Under the pieces are notes generated by a model. That model was not told the DNA's origin and ran no database searches. It was given only the letters and a program-made list of their open reading frames with translations. This document shows positions 38,938 through 51,000 of a stretch of DNA of 64,000 bases, piece after piece. Both the position numbers and the translations under genes were made by a program. Position 1 is the first letter of the stretch, and every line of letters begins with the position of its first letter. Source of the stretch: Effrenium voratum (taxonomy: Eukaryota > Sar > Dinophyceae > Suessiales > Symbiodiniaceae); contig CAUJNA010003244.1 of NCBI GenBank assembly GCA_963377175.1, positions 187,501 through 251,500 of the forward strand. The letters run 5' to 3'.

Positions 38938-40470
38938 ATAAAATATGATGCGCATGATGAGTTTTATCAACATGACCCTGAATTTGTGCACAATAAATAT
39001 ACATATATATATATATATGAATATATGTACGTATCTATTTATGTATCTATCGATATATTTATCCACTGTGAAATCCATGTAGACCCAGGCCACGGGAGCA
39101 GATAGACGGTTACACACGTTACCAACAGCTGGGCCTAGGATCGTCTCCGGGGCGGTTGCATAAGGGTAGCTGTTTGGACCCAGTTCGTTTGGTCGGCATT
39201 CGTTTGTTTCGCGCTGAGCATGCAACAAAAATGGGGTCAAGGATGTTGGGCGCCATATTTTTCAAAGGGTCTGAAGTCCAGTTCTTTCCGCGGAGTTCTC
39301 TGCTTTGGGTGTCACCTGAGTGCAAGTTTAGTCAGGTGGACCCTGGATAGGATGCCATCAAAGAGGTCAAACTCGGGTGTGAACGGACCCACCAACTCTA
39401 CCATCCAGACCATTCCCGACATGTGTTTTTGCTCCAACATGTGGACGCGCTAAACTGGCTGGATCTCAAACCTTGCGGGATATTCGGAGAAACACCCAGT
39501 TCCACATCTCGGCCCCTGCCTCTGGTTCTCTGGTTGCCAAGCCAACTCGAGTGGAAAGCTTGCGGTACGTTGCTAGGTTGGTTAGAAACCGTCTTTGGTT
39601 TCTTGGTTTTGCTGGGGAAGGTAGGTTTCACGGGCTTGGGCTGTTTCTTGTGCCCCCCATTCACGGATTTCCATGTTTGCTTTTGTGGGGAAGACTAGAC
39701 AACGGAATTGGGGAATTCCCTGCCGCCCTGCCCCCTCCACGTTGTTTGCGATGGCTTGTTTTCTTTGTTGGACGGGAGTAGGTTTGGTAGTTGTTTTCCC
39801 CCCATCCCCCCGTCGGCCCCCAAACACGCCAGACGTTTCTGGTTTCGCCTAGCTGACAGGAACCCCGGCCGCAGGGGCTTAAAGGCAAGTTTTGGTCCAA
39901 AGAGATCTCGCCATGGCGGCCAACGGATTAAAGGTCTCTCCCATTCTGAAGAAGTACCATGGCCAGACTTTGCGAAAACGGCAATCGATTGTGGACACGC
40001 GCGTTTGCTTGTGTTTTGGACAAAGCTCGGTTGATTTTCCTGCACCAGAGGCTGTCCTTAAGAGGTTTTCTATGACCTCTCGAATAGCGTCATTTTACAT
40101 TTGCCTGAACATGTCATTTTATCATGTTCCGTCCCTTTCAGTTTTTTGTTTTTTTTTTTTGGGGGGGGGGCAAGAGCTGAGGTAGTTGTTTTCTTTCCGC
40201 CTTTCGGGATTGTGTGCTGTGATTGTGACCAGAGGCCGTTTGGGAGGTCATTTAAGCAGCGCGGATCGGGCTGACTTTCCAACGTGGAGGAGGGGGGGGC
40301 AGAACCCAAGTAGTCGAGGGCACTTCCGCCCTCTTTTCAGGGCCTTTTTACCGTCTGATTTTTTGGAGGGCGGAATCAACAAGTCCACCAACTGGGTTTG
40401 TCTTTCAAAAGGGGGGGAAATGATGGTTTCGGTCTTGAGTCCTTTCACAGCAAACGAGTATACCGCGGGG
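38938..40470. other. Host DNA, no secure gene
   Basis: Contains a (TA)n run at about 38999-39020 after the 488-aa ORF, and no supported exon. AAGAAGTACCATGGCC near 39949 may lie in an exon but has no recognisable partner. Confidence 0.45.
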
Positions 40471-41590
40471 CACACGCACACGCACACGCACACGCACACG
40501 CACACGCACACGCACCACACGCACACGCACACGCACACGCACACGCACACGCACACGCACACCACACGCACACCACACGCACACGCACACGCACACGCAC
40601 ACGCACACGCACACGCACACCACACCACACCACACCACACGCACACGCACACGCACACGCACACACACGCACACGCACACGCACACGCACACGCACACGC
40701 ACACGCACACGCACACGCACACGCACACGCACACGCACACGCACACGCACACGCACACGCACACGCACACGCACACGCACACGCACAAGCACACGCACAC
40801 GCACACGCTCACGCACACGCACACGCACACGCACACGCACACGCACACGCACACGCACACGCACACGCACACGCACACGCACACGCACACGCACACGCAC
40901 ACGCACACGCACACGCACACGCACACGCACACGCACACGCACACGCACACGCACACGCACACGCACACGCACACGCACACGCACACGCACACGCACGCAC
41001 ACGCACACGCACACGCACACGCACACGCACACGCACACGCACACGCACACGCACACGCACACGCACACGCACACGCACACGCACACGCGCACGCGCACGC
41101 GCACGCGCACGCGCACGCGCACGCGCACGCGCACGCGCACGCGCACGCGCACGCGCACGCACACGCACACGCACACGCACGCGCACGCACACGCACACGC
41201 ACACGCACACGCACACGCACACGCACACGCACACGCACACGCACACGCACACGCACACGCACACGCACACGCACACGCACACGCACGGCACACGCACACG
41301 CACACGCACACGCACACGCACACGCACACGCACACGCACACGCACACGCACACGCACACGCACACGCACACGCACACGCACACGCACACGCACACGCACA
41401 CGCACACGCACACGCACACGCACACGCACACGCACACGCACACGCACACGCACACGCACACGCACACGCACACGCACACGCACACGCACACGCACACGCA
41501 CACGCACACGCACACGCACACGCACACGCACACGCACACGCACACGCACACGCACACGCACACGCACACGCACACGCACACGCACACGCA

Positions 41591-41648
<58 letters not shown>
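40471..41648 (+). repeat. 1.2-kb (CACACG)n microsatellite
   Basis: Nearly uninterrupted CACACG units, with short CACGCG and CACA variants, fill the region. The alternating purine-pyrimidine order favours Z-DNA. Long frames of His-Ala, Arg-Thr or Cys-Val type across it are artefacts of the repeat. Confidence 0.97.
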
Positions 41649-41651
<3 letters not shown>

Positions 41652-41914
41652 GCAGACCCACCCAAGTGATACTGATCCAGGCCCCGTGTCAAGTGCGCCA
41701 ACTGATTCTAAACGCAAAATAAGCCCACCCAACCTGTCCAATTTGTTTTAAGCTGCTTTTCCACTTCAAAGCCATCCAAAAGACAGGCGGTGGGCGGGGC
41801 TGCCCCCAAAACCAGTTGCAAGTCAGGGGAGAGTTTCAAGCACTGGCTGCAAGACTCCCATTTCTCTCATTTCTTTTCATGGGTGGAGCTTTTCGAATGT
41901 TGTTTTCTTTTAAG

Positions 41915-42008
41915 GTATGTGGAGGACGGGGACGTGGTGGGCATCTGCGTGAGCGGGGGCTTGGATTCCAAGACGGTGGCCTTGCGCCTCCGCCTGGCCG
42001 GCGTGAAG
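41915..42008 (+). CDS. ASS: Synthase exon with the ATP-pyrophosphatase loop
   Basis: After AAG|G the frame reads YVEDGDVVGICVSGGLDSKT, containing the SGGLDS loop that binds ATP. It ends GTGAAG with donor GC; choosing this donor rather than the GT thirteen bases on keeps the frame and the family's spacing to FTADIGQ. Confidence 0.9.
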
Positions 42009-45000
42009 GCGCGGTTCGCAGGTCACCGATGGGCGTCCGCCCCACCCCACATCAGCTGCGTCCTCAAAACCCGGGTAGATACACAGGGCTCCTCAAAAGA
42101 TGCATTTTGCAACCATTTGAAACATGGCTTTTTCAACACCAAGATAAAGGAAAGCCACCATTTACAACGCAATGTTCAGGCGTATAATGTAAGCATCCCT
42201 GATGCAGGTTAGTAAGGGGGAATCCCTGCGCCACAAATGGGTGCCTTCGCCACCTTTTCTATTATTGAAGTATGGTTCAGGGTAGATGTATTTAATAGCG
42301 GTGGGTCCAGTGATGGATGATCATTGTGTTGAAGGGGAAACACAACTGCCAACTGGTAAGTGGATCTTGCCACAGTGAATAATCAGAGTTAGTGACTGGC
42401 AAGCGGATTTGTTCTTCCGTGGTGGACAATACAAAGGAATGTCCTGCAAAGGTTCATCGAGGTTACCATGATTCAAGTCGTGTGCTTGGGGATGTCAGGT
42501 TTTGATGTCACGTAGAGTTTGCAAATGGTTGTGTTTGCGTCTGGAAGCAGATGAACCCTGATGTATTCGCGGGATGGAACCCCTTGTTGGGTACTGGACA
42601 ATAGAAGGAAACCAACGTCGGCGAAATTTGAGAAACATCCATGGTGGGGATCATTGCTTCCCTTCCAAGGCCACGCCTAGGGCCATCCATTTGGGCGTAT
42701 TTCACTGCACTCCTTTTGCGTTTCCGTAAATTGGCAGGAGTGTAATGTTAACCCCGGATTAACAAAACCCTGGTTGATTAATAGGGGTGTCCCCGTTTAG
42801 TGGGGATTCATTACTTTTGGAGGGAACACCCTAATAATGGAACGGGTTTATTAATCCTGGGTCAACATTAGTTGTTTCCATACAGGTGAAGTGCTTCACG
42901 GCGGACATCGGGCAGCCAGATGAGGAGGACATGAGCGACGTGGTGAAGAAGATGGCGCCCTGCGGCGTGGAAACCATCGTGGTGGACCTCAAGAAGGAGA
43001 TGGTCCCGGTTGGCACCCTTGGGTGAGGCAAGCCCTTTTCGAAAGGGAGCTTTGTTTGTGGGTTGTAAAGGGACATGAAAAGGAATGATTTGTGTCCAAG
43101 TTTCAAAATCACCACCCAAACACCGGACTTTGCTTTTTGCACCTCCCGACTCCGAGCCACGAAAACCGAAAGCCCGGCCACCCGGTCGGCAGACGGCCTC
43201 AGCCGCGAAGCCGCGAGGAGATCGCGGAGGGCGCCTTCGAGGCTGTGGCCGCCCAGGCGGTCTACGACGGGGGGTACTGGCAATCCACGGGCGCCTCGAA
43301 GGTCGACTCGAAGAGTGTGGGGGAGGGGGAGGTGGGGAGGTGGGGGGGAAGCTCGGGCTTTTTCCGGGGAAACCCCCCGGAGTTTTGGCCGGGGTTCGGC
43401 GTCGGTTTTGGTGTCCGTGGTCAAAAGGCGGGGAAGGGAGTTGATTGCCACCCCATCGCAAATTTGATGGAGTTTGAAAGGAAAACCGCCGTGCTCTTTT
43501 TGGTCTAGGAGGGGATTCACTTGGACACCATCCATGTGCAGGGTTCCTTAAAGGCTACATCCAATGATCTGCTACCAGGCTTGATGAGGTTCAGTCAAAA
43601 GCTTCAGTTGATGGCCATTTTTTGCTGGTCTGAGAAGCACTTTTCACTTTGCTTCTTGGACATTGCTGGGGGACCCCTCTTTTCCTCAGTCAAGCTGTGT
43701 GTTGTTTTTTCCTGTGTGTGACCAGGTGTACAACAAACACATATCAACATGTTGACGCGATAAAGTACAGCTCCCTCTGAGCCTTGCATGCCAACCCCTT
43801 GGGCCGCAATGGAACTAGAGGACATTGCTGGGTACCAAAGGGCTCTCTGTATTTCCACCTTCATCACCTCAAGTGGAAGCTCACTATAGGTTGGCCCACA
43901 ACCTGCTGTTGCAACCCTCGAACAAGGGAAGTACAGCAAGCCCTATGCTGGATCTTTCTCGTTCACTGGTCCCAAGACCACGCCCCCAAGACCAACCTTT
44001 CAATCCTTCGGGATATTTTTCTCCCTGTGGGAAGCAAAATAAGAGCTGGCCGTGGGTCAACATCCAAATCGTACCCCCAGTGAACATCCCAATCCCCACT
44101 AAATTGGGATCCCATTGGTTTTGACAACCACAGCCAGCTTCAGCGTAGGACACGATTTGAAGGCAGCCCGGGTTTCTTTTGCCTCTGAGGCATCGGCCGG
44201 TACGTCACCGCACGGGGCCTGCTGCAGACCATGAAGAAGCACGGGTGTACCGTGCTCTCCCACGGCGCCACGGGGCGCGGCAACGACCAGGCGTCGACGG
44301 CTTTGGGCCTAGCGCCCGAGAAACATAGGTGTCCCTTTTTGGGCTAGTTGAAGTTGGCTTAAAAATAGATGGCACTGGTTTAGGGGTTTCTTCCATTGAC
44401 CAGGGCCATCTATGTTTCCAAAAGGCCACCTATGCCGAGACATGTTCCTTTTTTGTGTGGTGGTTGGTATTTTCTCCTTGACACAAGCAGGGTGCCAAGA
44501 GTTGCTCGAAAGCAGGCCTAGCACGGTGGTTCCACATCAAGGTAGCTGTTCCAACTTGGACCAAGGAATTTCAGGAACTTCTGGATAAATAGGAGGTCCC
44601 GGTTTTGACGGAGTCCTTTACCTTTGGAGCAATCACCCTATGCATCCGCCCGATTGGCACACTTTCTCAAGTCCCTATATTTCCATCTTGGACCTTTTTG
44701 TCGTTGAGTTCCCTTGGCGAAGCGGCAACAATTTGAGGGGAAATTTAGGGAAGCCTGTTTTTGTGACGCGTTGACACGGATCCTTTATCTCAGCAAGGGT
44801 GACACGTGCCATAGTCAAAAAAACTCTTTTCTCGGAGAGTGGGCCGTTAACAGGCACTTTAGACAACCATGATAAGGGGTCCTATTAAGGGAGCCATAGA
44901 CCCAAAAGGACTTTGTCAAGGGCACGTATTTTATCTTCGACCATGTTCTAGGCTGTTGAGATTAAAGACAATCCTCAATTTATCCCGCTCAGTGATATGG

Positions 45001-48000
45001 AACATGACTGGAGCTCTTGAATGTGACCTCCTGGTGGGTTCCATGTTGGAAGGGTAATCCTCCCTGGACTCACCAAAGGGGGTCCGATTGACCAAAGACA
45101 GAAGGAAGGACGGATCCGCCAGGTGCGGTTCGAGCGCTACGTGAACGTGATGGACCCCTCCTTTAAGGCGAACTGGATGCCATCCCATGCTGCAAGTATA
45201 TACCCCAACCACACGGGGGAACAAAAAAAACCACAACATGAGGATTAAATGATGGGAACTTAGAGGGCAACCATGGTGATTCATGGTAAATCAGAGACTT
45301 TTCCTGCCCCCAAATGCATTATTTAGGCCCAGGCCCACAAATCACAGAGACCAAGGTGAGGGCGGTTGGCGGTTGCAAAGCGCTTTAGAGCCGTCAGGCG
45401 CTGTCATGCGGGTTTGGTCGGTACCTGCTGACTCAAACAGAAGAAATAGGGCTCACTTGGGTTGTCGTAAACACCAACAAGGGCTTCTTTGATGGCGCAA
45501 ACCCCAACACTGGTGGGATTGCTTTGGGGAACCCCCTTTGAATAATTCAAGGGGGTGTTGATTGGGTTCTGCAATAGCCACCCGATGGCTCACGCGCTGA
45601 TTTTCTTCCTCAAGGAAACGTGTCCATGGCTTGGTCGCCACAGGTTTGGCTTGGTCATGCAATCCGCGAGGTTCCAGTCACTGGCCAGCCACAGCAACTT
45701 CGTGCGCACCTTCTTCATCTATTGGCGCAGTTGGTACGGCTGCAGAGCTGCCCTGATGTTCGAGAGGCCAAGCAAGGGTCCTTCGTTCAGCTCCACCGCA
45801 TCATAGGCACCTTTGCTGTCAGTTGCCAGCAACCCGGGGATGGTCATCACCATCGCGTCCGCCACCTCCAAGATGTCCTTGGACTCGTTGAAGCCACAGC
45901 AGCCGTTCAGCTGCGCCCACATGAGGCGGACACGGTATGCATTGTCCTCCCCCTCCAGGATGGACTGGATTTCCCGTCGTTCGACGAGATGGCCACTTGC
46001 CGCAATTTCCACGTTCGCCACATCACCAGCGACAAGGTAGACATTTTTCCCTCTCTGATGTCCTTGCCGCCCACCAGCGCCAACAGGCCTCCCGTGGATT
46101 CCCCTTTGGGCCTGTTCGCGTGCGCCTGGTCCGCCATTCCGATGATGGTCATGTCCTCCCAGTGCTTCACGTCGTTGAAGGGATGAAACCTCAAGGTGGT
46201 GGATGTCGCCGTCCGCGCCTCTTTGATCAGGTCCTGCACCTCCTTGGCCACCTCCATGGTGGGCTTGCCGCTCAAATCCGACAAGAGCAGGTTGCATCGA
46301 GCACACAGCAACGGGGCACTCTGCACTGCCTGCCACTGCACTGCTCCCAAGGCTCCGCGGCACAGAGACACTTCTCGTGAGGTCATCTCCTCATTGCTCT
46401 TCTGGTCGATGGCTAGGTCCTCCAGCGTCTCCGCGTAGGTGCTTCTGCTCCAATTCCACATAGAACTCCTCTCCCTGATCAACCACATTCACATCGACGC
46501 CAATGTGCCGGTAAGAGTTCAACCTTACCGTGCCCCGCTTGAACTTCTCATCGATCTTCTTGCGGATCTCCAACCAGCGTTCATTGCGAAGATCACCTCC
46601 CCGGTTGAAATCATCCCACAGGCATGAATCTGCCCATATGCGGATGCCGCCCATTCCGGTCAGCTCGCAATCCAGCTCCTGCCAGAGGTTCCTCGGAGCT
46701 GTAGCGCTGCCGTATATGTCCTTCACCAAACCGCAGAAGGCCGTTGCTGTCCACGCCCAAAGCCTCCTTGAGCTCCGGTGTCCCCGTCGTCCATACTCGC
46801 TCCTTCTCCATGGTCTTCGACGTCTGTAGAAAGGCCGTCGAGAGGTCGAGACCCTCCAAATCCCATTTCCGCTGAGCCACCAGCTGAAAGGTCAGGTACC
46901 GCGCTAGTGTGGACTGCGCAGGGATTCGTTCAGCAGGTCCGGATGTTGAAATCCAAGAAGGACGATCCTTGCCTTCGCCTTCTTGGCTGCATCTCTGGTG
47001 ATGGTAGTGCTTGAGGGATCACTCTTCACGGACTTCTGCGCCTCCTCTTGCTCCTCCGGCGGAATGGTTTTCCATGTGAGCACCCATCTGCATCCGAGCA
47101 CTCTGCCCGATTGGCGCGCTTCATCTTCCTCCGCCTTGCTCAGGCACTTCCGCACCGCTTCTTGGGCTAGGAAGCTCTTCACTTCCTTTGACTTGGCCCT
47201 ATCGAACAGCTCGTTGTCCTCCGAGAGGTGATTGTAGACCACCTCTGTGTCTCGCGGTGCGTCACGAAGTCCAGGTCAAGCTCTATCCAATAGCCCTCAT
47301 TCACCTGGTCCAAGCCGTTGAAGAGCTCCGCGTGCAGGGACTCCTCATCCTTCACTGACGCATCACCGTCATCTCCGTGATCGGTCTTTTGTCGCTTCTC
47401 GTTCGGCTCTTCCACAGCCGTAGTCGATGCCCTCGCGGCAGAGCCCTGTAGCAGCGGTCTAGCCGAAGACGAACCGCCAATGGTCAAAGGCCAGGCCCGT
47501 GTCTTCCTCCAGGTCGGCATCGTCGTCCACCAGAAGCGACCGTGGCTGGTAGTCGTTCACATCTACCGTCTCCTTGTTCTCTGAGATTGCTGGCGCTTTC
47601 CTTGGCTGTTTCCACCTCAAACGCCTTCCCGGTGCCGGAGCCATCGTTGACGCATCCGGCTGCTTCGGCAGATCCACCTGTTCCTCATCTTCTGCCGTAG
47701 GCTCCTCGTGAATCACGTCCACGTACTCCTTCTGGGGGATCAGGTCGGACATGCTCTTCCACTCCATTGGATTGACCTGATTACTGATTTCTTCCACAGC
47801 TTGCTCCACCTCCGTCAGCGGCCTCACGGAGTGAACTGAGCATCGCATAATCGTGCGGCCAATGACCACCCAGACGATGTGTCTCCTCTCGTCATCCGTC
47901 TCCTGGTCCACCAGTACTTCTTGAAAGAGCACACGTCCTGGGCCGATCCATCTGGGCTTGGCCGTCTTCTTGAAACCTTGCCTTTTGCCCTTGTGGTACT

Positions 48001-51000
48001 TAAGTGGGTCATGTACCTCCTCCAAACTTTCACCCACTGCGTAGGCCAGAAGTCCCTCAATGGCTGCCTGACCTTGGAGTTCTGCAGCTTGTTCAAGGTT
48101 CGCAGTGCCTTCGCCCTTCTCGCACAGTCCTCCGCCTGTTGCCTCTGCGTCGCCAACCGCACATGATCTTGTTGTAGTCCGGGTGGATCTAGGCCAGCAA
48201 AGGTCCGTAGATCTTCCTCCGAGAGCGACTAGCCTCTGCCAAACGCCCATTGGAAAGGGTTGTATGTACCCTTCCACGAACTCCATGCCATTGAGTCCCG
48301 CTGCCGCCATCGACATGCATACTCCAGGTTCCATATTCGCAAAGGACGTCTGGATGAGGGTAGCCGTGTTCTTCACATCCTTGATCGCACTCTCGATGAC
48401 ACTTCCGATGACGTCTTCCGCCGATTCTGCCTGCTGCTGGTCCAAGTTGTAGACCTTCAGGACCACCTTGTACTTCGTGGCCAGTGGCCATGTCCATGTA
48501 CAAAATGAACTTGTACTTCTGGCTATTCGGCGGTAGCCACTCCGCAATGTCTATGCCAACCTGGGAACGCCTTTGGTAGGGGCTTTGTCGATGCCGGCGG
48601 AACCTGTCCCGAGCTGCTGCCACCAGGTCGTAATGCTTCACATTGCGGACACTTGAAGTCCATGACCATGCGAATCTGCCACGCTGGTCTTCCTGCATCT
48701 CGCACCATCCGGGCCAAGTTGCGGGCCGCGGCATGAAACTTCTTCACCTTGGTGAGCCAAATCTCCTTCTCAGCTTCCGTAGGCACCAGCTCAGGAACTG
48801 GGCTCTCTTCTCGCATGTCCTCATTTGGCTCTTCTTCCTCCTCAGCCGCATGAAACACGATCTCCAAGTACTCCTCCTTGGAGATGTCAATGTCCTCCTT
48901 GATCCACAACTTCTTGAGAACTCGGTCAGGTACCTCCTGCTGTCTTCAAAGCCTTGCAATGCTGCGACAAAGGTTCCAGGGGTAGTAGGCCGTAGCGGCT
49001 GTCTCCCCACCGGCGATCTCTCCATGATCATGACCTCCCACCCACGTCTTGTTCTTGAACGTCGCGTAAAAGCGCTCATCCGTGGTCATGACGGTCCATT
49101 GCATTCACAGCATCTGCCTTCAATCTCTCGTGCGGAGATTGTACCGGCAAACCATCGATGCGGCACCAGTAGATGCGGTAGCCGAACTACTCCAGGATGC
49201 GTTGAATCTGACCCATCTCCTGCACGTTCCATCCATCACAGCACGTAGGGTATTCGTGGTAATAATCCGGCCGCTGTCCTGATCCCAGTAGTTGGCCGAG
49301 CTAGTGGCAAAGACCCGCATCATTTTTCGCATCATTTTTCTCTCTCTCTTCGACGAAACTTGGCCAGTACCTCGGGACGTTCCCTGTAGTTCATTCTCGC
49401 CCATGTGCTCCAATTCGTACATGGCATAAGACAACCACAGTCTCCGAGGTTTCTTAATCACCGCCAGGTTCGCCAGCACCTCATAGGTCTCGGGCTTGTA
49501 GAGGTCCAAGTCGTTCGCCAAGTTGACTCGCATAGTCTGTATTCCTTCGGTTCCGCAGCGTGAGATAGCCAGCTGTTTGGAGCGCAAAAGAACTCCCACA
49601 GAGCGTCCTCCTCTCCGTGTAGAAATTCCTGCGCACTCATGGCCAGATTGCGCTGCGCATCTTTCTGCATCTCCAGGGCTTGGCTGGCCACGTACTTCGG
49701 GATGATGTCCTTCACTTCTCCTCCGCCGACATCTTCCGTAGCTCCGTGGTCAGCATCTCCGCATCCTCTTGAGCCTTCATCGCCCGCTCTCGCATCACCT
49801 CCTTGAGCTTGGCGAGTTCCTCCGCCGTGAAGTGCTTGATGATCTGTTGCTCCAAGGTGGGCGTCTCTGGCTCCTCTGGCATCGCCCATGAACTTCCGGC
49901 GCTTGTAGGGGACCTCGGTGCCGAGGCTGTCGTCTGATACCCCTTCTCCTTCACCTTCTTCACCGCTGTAGCTTGCGCCTTGCACTTGTTCAGCACATCC
50001 GCGTAACGCTGGTTTGTGGTGTGCTTGTCGATCGCCACCCTGACCATCTCCTCCGTCGGCAGAACGCCCTTCATGGTTGCAAAGTCCGTCTCCAGCAATT
50101 CCAGCGCCTTCAGCACATCCTGATGGTTCTTGACCTCCGTGTGGTCCGATCCCTTCTTGGGCATGTAGACCAATCGAAGAGCACATTGGCTGCAATGCAT
50201 CCATGCTCCCCACTTGTTTGCCCGGAAGCGCATCGGTTCGTGCTTTCCAAAGCACGGCCATTGCTGGTCTGACGCTCGAGGATCCCGTCCAGGATCATCG
50301 TCGGTGTTTCTCCAGCTGCTTCCCTTCCTTCTCCTTCGCGATCTGCTTCACCAGCACCTCCAGGTAATCCGGCGACTTTACGGCCATGATTTACTCTCGG
50401 CGCTGTCGCGGAAGAGGATTCCAAGGGGCTCTCAGGTTCGGTTCGCATCTGTCTGAGCCCATCCGCTGCCGGATCCAACCGATTCAGCAATGTTCGCATG
50501 ACCATGCGGCACGGAGATTCTCCCTGTAAGGTACTCTACAAGATCCACCATGTAGTGTCCCTTAGTGTTCTGCTGGAGGGTGTAGTGCTGAAGGGGGTCG
50601 ATCAACGAGAACACACACTTCCCATCCACCAGATCCACAACCATGCCGTACCGTTGTCTCCCGCAAAGTCCATACCAACAAGTACAGGTACCAGAAGGGA
50701 TCGGCTCTCACTATCCTGGTTGCTGGGGTTGGGAAGGACATACACGGACAAATCCTTAGTTTTCCTGCAGTGGATTGAAGATCATCATATTCTCCACGTC
50801 TCCACTTCCCAGACCCGAAGCGAAAATCTGGGCCATGGCTCGGGTCAATCTTGCTTGGATCAGCGGAACGACACCTGGGCCGGCACTTGCTGTGGCCTCG
50901 GTGTCCAGCATCCCTTGGCTGGGCTTCCGCTCAGCGTTCACCCGGGCAGAATTTGCTTCAGCTGCGTGTAAGTCACCGTGAGCACACTCGCCGACCGCCA

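Larger units (their letters stand above)
42009..45122 (+). other. Introns between the first synthase exons
   Basis: Four introns (42009-42885, 43009-43217, 43291-44189, 44291-45122) contain no further gene that I can support. The first holds a partly repeated stretch around 42745-42870 (AACCCTGG, TTAATAGGGG and near-complementary pieces). Confidence 0.6.

Noticed and set aside
40186..41751. Frames of up to 521 codons of Thr-His, Arg-Thr and Cys-Val type
   Set aside because: They only translate the (CACACG)n microsatellite in different frames.
42009..42030. GT donor at 42022 for the first synthase exon
   Set aside because: Using it breaks the frame into the next exon; the GC donor at 42009 restores both frame and family spacing.
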